Origin: Kiloniellaceae bacterium
Lineage (GTDB): Bacteria; Pseudomonadota; Alphaproteobacteria; Kiloniellales; J153
DNA: 32,905 bases
Reading direction: 5' to 3'
Assembly (NCBI GenBank): GCA_021776215.1
Contig: JAJFGI010000197.1
Location: forward strand, 1-32,905
Under the pieces are notes generated by a model. It had not been told where the DNA came from and did not search any database. It saw nothing but the letters and a program-made list of their open reading frames with translations. Both the position numbers and the translations under genes were made by a program. The first letter of the stretch is position 1. Every line of letters begins with the position of its first letter. This document shows positions 16,570-24,666 of the stretch, in pieces.

Positions 16570-18683
16570 GTGGGCCCGCCCTCCGCCATATCGAGTGCTT
16601 CAAACAGCGGCCCCAGATGCCGGGAGAAATTGCGCCAGCGTCCCACCGAACTCGCATAGATCGGCTGCCGGACCTGCCAGAAGCTGGCCGTGCGCACCTG
16701 TCGCTCGTTTTGGTCAAAGTTGAGGCAACGCGCGTCCCACGGCAGGTCGCAAAAGTCGACGATCGCGCGGCTGACCGCCTCGGGATCGGCCACCAAGTCT
16801 TCGTAGCGGACATCCAGGATGGGCGACGGCAAAACCGCGCGCCAATGCGCCATCAGCCGCTCGTGCTGCCGATAGACGAGCCCGAGGTTGGCCAGATCGT
16901 ACGTGAACGTCAGCCCGGTGGCGAAATTCTGGACATAGCAGGACAGGCACGTATCCAGCGCATCACGCCGACAATGGATAATGGCCGCGCGTGGCAGCAA
17001 CAGCGAAATCAAACCCAGGCGCAGATAATTACCGGTCATCTTGTCGGTGAGCCTTGGGGACGCCGGGAATCGATCGTCCAGGGTCGCCAGATAGTATTGC
17101 GCCAAATCGCGGCTGGTGGCGCGGTCGAGCGCACCGGCGCACTCGGGATAACTCGCCGTCGTGCCGAGCCGGCGGGGCAAATCCTCCACGAGCCGCCGGA
17201 TATCGTCGAGCTCGCCGGCCCCGGTGACCGCCGGATGGGACGAGAGAATCTGCTCTACCAGGGTCGTGCCCGAGCGCGGCATGCCGACGATGAACACCGG
17301 CCGCTGTATGGCGTCGCCGTAGCCGCTACGGGCGGCAAAGAACGCCCGGTCGAATACCGCGATCGATCGGTCGATGTAACCGACGTGCCGCCCCGGGTCG
17401 AAGGTCGCCTTGCGCGCCTTGATATCGTTTCCGGCCTGGTATTGGGTGAAAGCGGCATCCACGTCGCCCGCCGCGTCGTGGTGCTTGGCCAGGGCGAAAT
17501 GCGCGTTGACGCGGGCATCATCCGTCAGGTCCGGGCGGGTCAGAAGGGTTTGCAGGCGATCGATCTGTGCGGCGTGCCCGCGTTGGCGCGCGATCATCGC
17601 CAGGTTGTAATGCGCCTCGGTGAGATCCGGACGCAGGGCCAGGGCCCGCTCGTGCGCTGCCACGGCCTCGTCGAACCGGCCGACCGACTGCAGGCTTACA
17701 CCGATGTTGAAATGCGCCTCGGCAAGGTCGGGGCACCGATCGAGGGCCCGGCGGAATTCTCCGAGCGCCGCGTCATAACGCCCGAGCCGGGACAAGCAGT
17801 GGCCGAGATCGACGTAGGTCGCGGCGTGTTCGGGCTGTAAATCGATGGCCTTTCGGTACCACTCCTCGGCGCTCTCGTAGCGTCCGAGGTCACGGTACGC
17901 ATGGCCCAATTCGCGCGCGGCAGCCGGCGAATCCGGTCGCCGCCCAGCCAGGTTGTGGAGCAGGGCGAGTGCGTCCTGGGATTGGCCTTGCGCGCGCATA
18001 TGCCGAGCGAGTTGCCGGCAAGCCTCGTCGAGATCCGGATCGCTTTCCAGAGCCGCCCGGAAACTGAGGATCGCCGCCGGCGTCTCGCCGCGTTGCGCCA
18101 GAGCCAAGCCGAGATTGAGGTGTGCGTCCGCATAGGCCGGATGCAGGCGCAGCGCCGTGCGATAGTGGGCCTCGGCATCATCGTGTTGCTGGCATTCCGC
18201 CAATGCATTGCCCAGGTTGTTGCGCGCCTCCGCATCGTCCGGCGCCAGCGCCACCGCCCGCGACAGCTCGGCAGCGGCCTCTTCGGCGCGGCCCAACTCC
18301 AGCAGCGCGGTGCCCAGGCCAAAATGCAGGTTGGCGGCCGCCAACCGCATGGCGGGGGCCCGCCGGTACGACGCTACCGCCTCGGCGTACCGGCCGGTCG
18401 CGCGCTGGACCTCGGCAAGATGATAGAGGCACAGCGGCTCGTCCGGATGCAGGCGCGCGGCTTGCGTGAGCAGATCAAGGGCCCGCTCGTTATCGCCGCG
18501 AACATGCAGCAGGGCACCCAGCCAGTTGAGGGCGGTGGGCTGCTTCGGGTCCAACGCAAGGATATCCCGATATATCCTCTCGGCCTTGTCCGGCTGGCCG
18601 TTTAGCCGGTAGCGCGCCGCGGCCACCAGGGACGTCGCAATACCGGCCGGGTGGCCGCCCGTGGGGGCGCTTGTACGCTTCAA
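16566..18683 (-). CDS. TPR-repeat sulfotransferase
   Basis: About 705 residues from the TTG at 18683. The first about 400 residues are tandem 34-residue tetratricopeptide repeats (for example AEAHFNIGVSLQSVGRFDEA, ARNNLGNALAECQQHDDA), roughly ten of them. The C-terminal about 270 residues are a PAPS-dependent sulfotransferase: the phosphosulfate loop VFIVGMPRSGTTLVEQILSS, the 3-prime-phosphate motif CRRDALDTCLSCY, and a terminal SSVGRWRNF. Acceptor unknown; the relatives known to me act on carbohydrate, protein or lipid. Start uncertain: the frame extends to a TTG at 18791, but that lies inside the hairpin terminator of the upstream porin gene, so a later start is preferred. Coupled to the protease gene. 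Confidence 0.88.
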   Translation of the reverse strand: MKRTSAPTGGHPAGIATSLVAAARYRLNGQPDKAERIYRDILALDPKQPTALNWLGALLHVRGDNERALDLLTQAARLHPDEPLCLYHLAEVQRATGRYAEAVASYRRAPAMRLAAANLHFGLGTALLELGRAEEAAAELSRAVALAPDDAEARNNLGNALAECQQHDDAEAHYRTALRLHPAYADAHLNLGLALAQRGETPAAILSFRAALESDPDLDEACRQLARHMRAQGQSQDALALLHNLAGRRPDSPAAARELGHAYRDLGRYESAEEWYRKAIDLQPEHAATYVDLGHCLSRLGRYDAALGEFRRALDRCPDLAEAHFNIGVSLQSVGRFDEAVAAHERALALRPDLTEAHYNLAMIARQRGHAAQIDRLQTLLTRPDLTDDARVNAHFALAKHHDAAGDVDAAFTQYQAGNDIKARKATFDPGRHVGYIDRSIAVFDRAFFAARSGYGDAIQRPVFIVGMPRSGTTLVEQILSSHPAVTGAGELDDIRRLVEDLPRRLGTTASYPECAGALDRATSRDLAQYYLATLDDRFPASPRLTDKMTGNYLRLGLISLLLPRAAIIHCRRDALDTCLSCYVQNFATGLTFTYDLANLGLVYRQHERLMAHWRAVLPSPILDVRYEDLVADPEAVSRAIVDFCDLPWDARCLNFDQNERQVRTASFWQVRQPIYASSVGRWRNFSRHLGPLFEALDMAEGGPT

Positions 18684-18782
18684 TCTTTCACTGTGCCGAC
18701 GCGATTGCCTGTTCAATATCCACTCCGCCGATGGTGCGCGCGCCAGCCTGGAACCGGGTTTTCCGGCGCCCCCCGGAAAACC

Positions 18783-18831
18783 GAAAAACAAGTGACCGCC
18801 CGCGCGTCGAGGCGTTTTTGCGCGCGGGCGG
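18783..18831 (-). terminator. Intrinsic terminator after the porin gene
   Basis: CCGCCCGCGCG at 18796-18806 and CGCGCGGGCGG at 18821-18831 form a perfect 11-bp GC-rich stem with a 14-nt loop. On the minus strand it lies 46 nt after the porin stop and is followed by a T-rich run (complement of GAAAAACA at 18783-18790). Confidence 0.65.
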
Positions 18832-18877
18832 CCGAAGTTACGCGTCAGGGTCTAGATGACCTGCCCTCGCCGCCGGC

Positions 18878-20338
18878 CTAGAAGAAAAACTGGCCGGCGA
18901 ACTGGACGCGTTGGGCATCGTTGTCCAGGGCAGCGTTCTGGAAGTCGCGGCTGCCGTAGATCCACTCCACGCCGAACTGAACTTGTGGCACGGGCGTCCA
19001 CATCAAATTCAGGTGAAGGGAATCCAGCGACTCCGTCGAGCTTGCCAGGAAGGTGTCCTCGACATTGTAGAGGCCGTAGACGGCGTTCGAGCGCCAGTTG
19101 GGCGACCAATAGTGGGTGTAGCCGGCGGCAACGCCCCAGGACTTGATCGTATCGAGACTACCGCTCGCGTTGAGGTTGGCGTCCTGGTTGGCGCCGTTGA
19201 TGAGATAGCGCCCGACGCCATCGCCATAGGTGAAATTAACCTGCAGCGAATCGCCGTCGAGGACATGGACGACCTTGCCGACATCGAGAACGCCCGCCAG
19301 TAGGACCCCCCAGCCCAGTGAGCTGTCGTCGCTCGCCCCGGTGCCGTCATCGACCTCAAGCTGCCGCACCACGCCGGAGACGTTTAGGCTCAGCGGCTCG
19401 CCGGAATACGTCACCCGGCCGACAAAGTCCGGCAGGGTATCGATGCCGATCTGTAGGTCGTCCGCCGTCCGCCGGGTCGAGCCGAGGGTCTGGAAGGTGC
19501 CGCCGCTGCCCGAGCTGCCGCTGAGTTCGGAATTTTCCAGCGACGCAGCGATCTCCAGATTGTCGATGCCGCGATAGGTATAGCGCAGCTGCCCCTGCCG
19601 GACGAACGGGATGCCGACCGGACCGAAGAAGTCGACCGTATCCGGGTAGGCATCCAGGTACATGAAGTTCGACCACGTCTGGCCAACAAGAACAGGACCG
19701 AATTCACCGTAGGCGTGGCGAAGACGGAAGGTTGTCGAGTTCGAGAAGACCTCGTTGCCGCCGGTGCCGAAGAAATCGCCTTCGATGTAGGTGTGTATGT
19801 CCCCGTACGGGCTTGGGGTCCAGGTTTGCAGATTGATGCGGCTTTGCTTGGCGTGGGCGCGGAAGGTTCCTTCCCGATTGTCTTGCACCGATCCGCTGGC
19901 CGGAATGCTGCTGAAGGCGAAGGAATCGCCGAGATCGGAATTTATGTCGTAGATCACGTCGCCTTTGACGTAACCGCCGATTTTGACCGAGGTGTCCGTT
20001 CCCGGCAGCTTGAACGAGCCGGGCTTGTCGCCGCCCGTGACCACGTTCGCCGGTACCGCCGCCGGCTGGTCTTTTTGCGCCTCGATCTGCTCCTTCTGTT
20101 CCTCGATCTGTTCGTTCTGTGTCTCGATCCTCTGTTGCTGGTCGGTCTGCTTGGTTTTTAGCTCCTGGATTTGTTGCATGAGCAGCTGCATCTGCTGCTC
20201 GAGTTGTTCCAGTTTGCTCGAGTCAGCCGCTGGCGAAGCCGATTGTGCGGCATATGCTGGGCCGGCAAGACCGATGGCGACGGATCCCAAAAGGGCCGCG
20301 CGCAACGTTCTTGCCGCCAATCCTGATTTGGCGACCAT
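18878..20338 (-). CDS. DcaP-like outer-membrane porin
   Basis: 486 residues. Signal peptide: LRAALLGSVAIGLAGPAYA, cleaved after A-Y-A (about 30). A glutamine/glutamate-rich coiled coil follows (about 42-92), as in DcaP-type trimeric porins, then a beta barrel beginning VKIGGYVKGDVIYDINSD and ending in the aromatic OM signature QFFF. DcaP relatives take up small dicarboxylates and other acidic solutes; the substrate here is unknown. An AGGGG upstream of the ATG at 20338 supports the start. It is a monocistronic unit: a hairpin terminator follows, and a small lipoprotein gene lies 364 nt upstream on the same strand. Confidence 0.85.
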   Translation of the reverse strand: MVAKSGLAARTLRAALLGSVAIGLAGPAYAAQSASPAADSSKLEQLEQQMQLLMQQIQELKTKQTDQQQRIETQNEQIEEQKEQIEAQKDQPAAVPANVVTGGDKPGSFKLPGTDTSVKIGGYVKGDVIYDINSDLGDSFAFSSIPASGSVQDNREGTFRAHAKQSRINLQTWTPSPYGDIHTYIEGDFFGTGGNEVFSNSTTFRLRHAYGEFGPVLVGQTWSNFMYLDAYPDTVDFFGPVGIPFVRQGQLRYTYRGIDNLEIAASLENSELSGSSGSGGTFQTLGSTRRTADDLQIGIDTLPDFVGRVTYSGEPLSLNVSGVVRQLEVDDGTGASDDSSLGWGVLLAGVLDVGKVVHVLDGDSLQVNFTYGDGVGRYLINGANQDANLNASGSLDTIKSWGVAAGYTHYWSPNWRSNAVYGLYNVEDTFLASSTESLDSLHLNLMWTPVPQVQFGVEWIYGSRDFQNAALDNDAQRVQFAGQFFF

Positions 20339-20702
20339 GACAAGGAATCCCCTCTGTCCGATATGATATGAACATGTGATCCCTCTCCCACGCCGTAGCG
20401 CCCTTCCTCATTCAAGGTTTGATCGGCTCCGCCTCGTAAGCCCTGGCCACGTGGGTCGTGGCCACCTTAACCTCGACGCCCCGACGAACCGGGGCACCCA
20501 TATGAGACACGGCAATGCCGATCGTCGGCAAATCACACACGAGAACATTTTCGTGAACGCCGGCGCGCGCAGCGCGCATTGAGCGGGCCGCACTGTCTGG
20601 CCATGGTGGAATTGCGATCGGGGAATTCGGCGCACGTTTCCGCTCGCCCCGGATAGATTCGGGATGGACTAGCAACGATAGCCGTGGAGCGGCCGCTTGT
20701 GG
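20339..20702. other. Region upstream of the porin gene
   Basis: Presumably the porin promoter and leader. The only structure I see is an 8-bp inverted repeat TGGCCACG/CGTGGCCA at 20444-20464. An 87-codon minus-strand frame ending at 20412 has a fairly protein-like tail (VEVKVATTHVARAYEAEP) but no start or ribosome site I trust, so it is not called. Confidence 0.4.
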
Positions 20703-20873
20703 CTATGCCGGAAGGTCGAGCGCCGGCAGAGTGGATGCGGTCGGGTCGCAGCGGAACCGGCCGCTGCCGTCCTTGCACTGGTGCGTGCCGCATCCAGCAA
20801 GGATCGCCGACACGATGAGGATCGCCACGGCTGTCGCAAACCGGAAAGGTCGGAAATGGGAAGAGTGCCTCAC
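20703..20873 (-). CDS. Small lipoprotein, 56 aa
   Basis: A short gene missed by length cutoffs. A perfect AAGGAGG (20880-20886) lies 6 nt before a GTG at 20873. The product begins with a basic N-terminus and a hydrophobic segment (FATAVAILIVSAILAGC) ending in a lipobox with C28, then a short polar tail with two more cysteines (THQCKDGSGRFRCDPTAS) and stops at TAG 20703. It should be a lipid-anchored periplasmic peptide with a possible C33-C42 disulfide. No family recognised. Neighbours are the porin (downstream, same strand) and the NDH-2 operon. Confidence 0.75.
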   Translation of the reverse strand: MRHSSHFRPFRFATAVAILIVSAILAGCGTHQCKDGSGRFRCDPTASTLPALDLPA

Positions 20874-21120
20874 CACCTGCCTCCTTCATACCCGCTGAAG
20901 ATTTCCAAAAACATTACGCGAGTTGTCCAAACGCCAGACAACTCCAAGGGCTCGCTCGATTGGTCGATCAGTTTGATCCCATCATGTTCCGACATGGAGG
21001 TGGATACAAATTGACGTGATCAAGTATGATCTTGGCTGCGATGCGTCGTGGCGAGCACGCTCGCGCCGAATGGATAGTACGATCTCGTATTCGCACCGGA
21101 GGACACCCTTGGTCTCTAAG

Positions 21121-21579
21121 TCACGAGGGAATCAGAATCAACAAGGCGGCCAGTGCGAAAGCGGACCCCATCACGGGCAACAGTCCGTCGCATATACGCG
21201 ACAGGCGGCAGAGCGGATGCCGGTCGTCATCGGGTTCCCAAGATTGCTTGCTTGGACGATCGGCAAGCGGCGACCCGGCGCCGCCTGTCGTCCAAGCGGG
21301 GCGAACTTTCTCGATCGCGGCATAGACATCGCGCGGCCCTATACGGTCACTCCGCATCAAAAGAGTTGTAATCGGGTCGACCATGACATCGTGCAATGAT
21401 GGCTCGGCGCCGAGGGCGGTCCAAACTGTTTTCATCTTCTCCTCCGAAATGTGCTCCGAGATAGAGGCGATTGCCGGTATGAGGCGGTTGTCCGAGCGAT
21501 GGAATAACCGGTATCCACCTTGCTCGAGCATTGCCAAGTGTCCGAATTGAGTTTCCGGTGCTGCGGTGCGTTCGGTCAT
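21121..21579 (-). CDS. Hypothetical protein with C-terminal membrane anchor
   Basis: 152 residues, family not recognised. The body is soluble and mixed in character (FGHLAMLEQGGYRLFHRSDN, VMVDPITTLLMRSDRIG), and the last about 22 residues are a hydrophobic helix (GLLPVMGSAFALAALLILIP), so it looks tail-anchored. The ATG overlaps the patatin stop by 4 nt, placing it third in the NDH-2/patatin operon. A membrane partner for the patatin or for NDH-2 is possible (inference). Confidence 0.7.
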   Translation of the reverse strand: MTERTAAPETQFGHLAMLEQGGYRLFHRSDNRLIPAIASISEHISEEKMKTVWTALGAEPSLHDVMVDPITTLLMRSDRIGPRDVYAAIEKVRPAWTTGGAGSPLADRPSKQSWEPDDDRHPLCRLSRICDGLLPVMGSAFALAALLILIPS

Positions 21580-22610
21580 AAGAACGCCTCGCGAATGTCG
21601 ATCGACGACTGAACCCCAACCTTGTCAACATTGGCCGCGAGCCAGACCCGCGCGCGTTCACGCCCGACGTCGCGCAAGTGGGTCAGGAAATCCCAGTCCG
21701 GGTTGAGCTTGCTCGAGTAGTCAAGGCCGGCCATGTACTCGTCGGCCTCGATGCTATGGATCAGCATGCGCTTGAGCCGGCCGTCCTTGACAGTGCCATC
21801 GTCGATGAGGCGGGTGACAAAGGCGATGGCACGCATTTCGCGCATGAGTGACGAGTTGAAACTAATCTCGTTGATCCGGTTCAGGATCCCACGTGCCGTC
21901 TTCGGTAGATCCTCGCGACGGATCGGGTTGACGCGGACGACCAGGACATCGGGGCTGTCGCAGTTGTAGATCAGCGGGAAGATCGCAGGGTTTCCCAGGT
22001 AGCCGCCGTCCCAATAGGGTTCGCCGTCAATTTCCACCGCTTCGTAGAGGAACGGCAGGCACGCTGAGGCCATGAGGACGTCGGCCGAGACCTCGTGATT
22101 CTCGAACACCTTGATCTTGCCGGACCGGGCGTTGGTGGCCGAAACGTAGAGTTTGGGTGCCGTGCAGCGCCGCAGCCGGTCGAAGTCGATTGCCGCGACG
22201 AGAAGGTCTCTCAAGGGGTTCAACCCCAGAGGGTTCAACTGACTTGGAGCGAGCATCCGGGTCAGAACGTCAAAGACCAGATAGGTGGCCGAATAATCCA
22301 TGTTCCAGTTGCCGCTCCAGCGATCGAGCAGGCTTGGCCGAAGCGGACTGGCACTTCCGGCGGCGCTGACGGCGCGCCAGAACGACTCGAGCGCCAGCCG
22401 CGCCCCTTCGCGACCGCCCGCCATATAACCCTGCGCAAGGACCGCCGCGTTCATCGCCCCGGCGCTCGTCGCGCTGATGCCCTCGATCGTCAGGCGTCCG
22501 TCCTCGAGCAGTTGGTCGAGCACGCCCCAGGTCAGGGCGCCGTGGGCGCCTCCGCCCTGGAGGGCCAGGTTGATGGCCTTGACGGGCCCCGGCTTGCGAC
22601 GGGCGGTCAT
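21576..22610 (-). CDS. Patatin-like hydrolase (copy 2), with AxSxG nucleophile motif
   Basis: 344 residues, paralogous along its whole length to the patatin at 6127-7170. Oxyanion loop GGGAHG at 19-24, nucleophile S49, catalytic D201 in DGG. The nucleophile elbow reads SATSAG, so the first glycine of the GxSxG motif is alanine (A47); copy 1 keeps GTSAG. It overlaps the NDH-2 gene upstream and the membrane-anchored gene downstream by 4 nt each, so all three should be co-translated. Duplicates linked to different partners (PHB enzymes versus a respiratory dehydrogenase) suggest divergence in role. Confidence 0.9.
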   Translation of the reverse strand: MTARRKPGPVKAINLALQGGGAHGALTWGVLDQLLEDGRLTIEGISATSAGAMNAAVLAQGYMAGGREGARLALESFWRAVSAAGSASPLRPSLLDRWSGNWNMDYSATYLVFDVLTRMLAPSQLNPLGLNPLRDLLVAAIDFDRLRRCTAPKLYVSATNARSGKIKVFENHEVSADVLMASACLPFLYEAVEIDGEPYWDGGYLGNPAIFPLIYNCDSPDVLVVRVNPIRREDLPKTARGILNRINEISFNSSLMREMRAIAFVTRLIDDGTVKDGRLKRMLIHSIEADEYMAGLDYSSKLNPDWDFLTHLRDVGRERARVWLAANVDKVGVQSSIDIREAFL

Positions 22611-23926
22611 GGCTGCACCGGTGTTGTCGCCGGTGTGCCGACCGCGGACGTCTCGGGGTCCACGCTCGAATCGGTGATCAACCGGGACCCATGCTGAAAG
22701 GTGATGTAGGCCCAGATCCAGGTAATCAGGACCGTCATCCGGTTACGCGTACCCATCAGGAAATAGACGTGCGCCAGGCTCCAGACGACCCATGCGGGCC
22801 AGCCGATGAGCTCGATCTTGCCAAGCTTGGCGACCGCCGCCTTGCGGCCGATGGTGGCGAGGCTGCCGAAATCGCGATATTCGAAGGTGGGCGCCTCTAC
22901 CTTGCCTTCGATGTGCCCTTTGATCAGCCGCGCGACGTACTGTCCTTGCTGCTTGGCCACCGCGGCGACACCGGGCAACGGACGGCCATCCGGGCCCGGG
23001 ACATGTGCGGTATCGCCGATAACGAATACCTCGGGATGTCCGCAGACCGAAAGATTTGACCCGACCATGACTCGGCCGACCCGGTCTTTCTCCGCGCCCA
23101 GCCATTTAGCGGCTGGGGAGGCAATGACCCCGGCGGCCCAGATCACTGTCCGCGCGGGAATCCGCTCATCGGCAATGATCACGCCCACGTCGTCGCATTG
23201 CGATACCGGACGACCGCACAGGACTTCGACCCCGAGCCGCTCCAGATAGCCGGCCGCCGCATGGGACAGCCTTTCGGGGAAGCCTGCCAACACGCGCGGC
23301 CCGGCCTCGACAAGGATGATACGCGCGGTGCGGGAGTCGATATTGCGGAAATCCGAGGTCAGGGCCTTCTTCGCCAGCTCCGCGATGGCGCCCGCCATTT
23401 CGACGCCGGTGGGGCCGCCGCCGACGATCACGAAGTTGAGAAATTGGCGGCGCCTTACCGGATCCGGCTCGCTCTCGGCCAGCTCGAACGCCTCAAGGAT
23501 GCGCCGCCGAATCGCGAGCGCATCCTCGATCTTCTTCAGCCCGGGCGCGAACGGCTCCCAGTCGTCACGACCGAAATAGGCATGCCGCGTACCGGTTGCC
23601 AGGACCAGATAATCGTAGGGAATCCGCCGGTCGCCCAGGTGCACTTCACGTGTGCCGCTATCGATGCCGGTCACCCGGCCGAGCACAACGGAGGTATTGC
23701 ACTGTTTGCGCAGGATACTGCGGATTGGAGCCGCAATGTCGGCCGGCGAAAGGCCCGCCGTGGCGACCTGATAGAGCAAGGGCTGGAACAGGTGGTAGTT
23801 GTGCCGATCGATGACGGTTATATCCGCGTCCGCGTCGGCGAGGGTTTTCGCCGCCGCGAGGCCGCCAAATCCCGCGCCGACGATGACGACGCGCGGCCTG
23901 GTGGAAGGTTCCTTATCGAAATGCAT
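22607..23926 (-). CDS. ndh: Type II NADH dehydrogenase (NDH-2)
   Basis: 439 residues; oxidises NAD(P)H and reduces quinone without proton pumping, at the inner face of the membrane. FAD motif GAGFGG at 17-22, second nucleotide motif GGGPTG at 169-174, the NDH-2 signature FQPLLYQVATAGLSPADIA (48-66), the terminal FAD motif VFVIGDTAHV, and a hydrophobic amphipathic C-terminus (WVVWSLAHVYFLMGTRNR) used for membrane attachment. An AGGGG-like ribosome site precedes the ATG. It heads a three-gene operon with a patatin and a tail-anchored protein, an arrangement unfamiliar to me. A CRP/FNR-type palindrome lies about 250 nt upstream. Confidence 0.92.
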   Translation of the reverse strand: MHFDKEPSTRPRVVIVGAGFGGLAAAKTLADADADITVIDRHNYHLFQPLLYQVATAGLSPADIAAPIRSILRKQCNTSVVLGRVTGIDSGTREVHLGDRRIPYDYLVLATGTRHAYFGRDDWEPFAPGLKKIEDALAIRRRILEAFELAESEPDPVRRRQFLNFVIVGGGPTGVEMAGAIAELAKKALTSDFRNIDSRTARIILVEAGPRVLAGFPERLSHAAAGYLERLGVEVLCGRPVSQCDDVGVIIADERIPARTVIWAAGVIASPAAKWLGAEKDRVGRVMVGSNLSVCGHPEVFVIGDTAHVPGPDGRPLPGVAAVAKQQGQYVARLIKGHIEGKVEAPTFEYRDFGSLATIGRKAAVAKLGKIELIGWPAWVVWSLAHVYFLMGTRNRMTVLITWIWAYITFQHGSRLITDSSVDPETSAVGTPATTPVQP

Positions 23927-24328
23927 GTTCCATGCCCCTTGGTTTCGCTCGAGATGAAGGTTTCGTTAGAGTCGAAGGCCGCAGTTGCCGCGGGAGTCAC
24001 GGCTTGATTGGACGGTTCCGACCTAGTGATGTGCACGAGTTGGTCGATCCCCCCATGGGTGACGAATCGGACGATCGGCGACGTCAGTTAGAAGTTCAGT
24101 TGTGTCACCAAGCCATCCACCGGTTGGCCCCTCTCTCTTGACCCGCATGTTTGTCGATCTCGCGGTTATTAACTGTGATGACTGTCACTCCTCTCGGCTT
24201 CGTGACACGACTTGATCGACGCCGTCAGCGTACGCGGCCGTCACAGGGGAGTTCGGATGATGTCATTCGTGAAAGGAGTCCGTTCGTAGGGCTGACACGT
24301 GACCATGACTAACATCGGATGATACGGC
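23927..24328. other. Control region upstream of the NDH-2 operon
   Basis: No coding frame is convincing. It holds a CRP/FNR-family palindrome (24174-24189) and the presumed ndh promoter. It also contains the 3-prime flank of the small gene at 24329-24610. Confidence 0.45.
24174..24189. promoter_or_regulatory. CRP/FNR-family-like palindrome, TGTGA-N6-TCACT
   Basis: Matches the CRP consensus TGTGA-N6-TCACA in nine of ten fixed positions. It lies upstream of ndh. Two similar sites are at 25904 and 26040. Confidence 0.45.
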
Positions 24329-24610
24329 TCAGTGATTGTGCAGTCGGTTGGAGGGGGTTCCCGCTTCCCGTGACTGGCGGCGCGCGCGCAGAAGCTCGTC
24401 CACGGCTCGCGCCGCTTTTTGGCGACTGGCGAAACTGCATCGGTCGAGCGGCCAGGTCTCCGGCACGGCGGCATGGAACATGACGCCGCGAGCACCGCTC
24501 GTCACGAGACCGACCGCTTCGCCGGCGATCTCAATGATGCAACAGTCACGGTCATAGAGATCGGTCGCGGGTGGGCCGGTCTCGCCGAATGGTTCGTCGT
24601 CGCTTGTCAT
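24329..24610 (-). CDS. Small uncharacterised protein, 93 aa
   Basis: GGAGG (24617-24621) lies exactly 6 nt before the ATG at 24610, a strong ribosome site that also rejects the earlier in-frame codon at 24640. The N-terminal half has an ordered core (CCIIEIAGEAVGLVTSG, GVMFHAAVPETWPLD) and the C-terminal half is a basic helix (RQKAARAVDELLRARRQSRE). It has no signal peptide or membrane segment, so it is cytoplasmic. I do not recognise a family. It follows the MlaC-like gene by 56 nt on the same strand and may share its transcript. Confidence 0.6.
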   Translation of the reverse strand: MTSDDEPFGETGPPATDLYDRDCCIIEIAGEAVGLVTSGARGVMFHAAVPETWPLDRCSFASRQKAARAVDELLRARRQSREAGTPSNRLHNH

Positions 24611-24666
24611 TTCGCGCCTCCATTGGCCGAATGGTCCCAATATTTTTGGCCACTACTACAAAGCCA

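Noticed and set aside
20412-20675. 87-codon minus-strand frame upstream of the porin
   Set aside because: The C-terminal part looks somewhat protein-like, but the start is a TTG without ribosome site and no family is recognised; a homology search could revive it.
21003-21030. FNR-like box TTGA-N5-TCAA near 21011
   Set aside because: The spacing is one base short of the FNR consensus and it lies downstream of the minus-strand operon rather than before a start.
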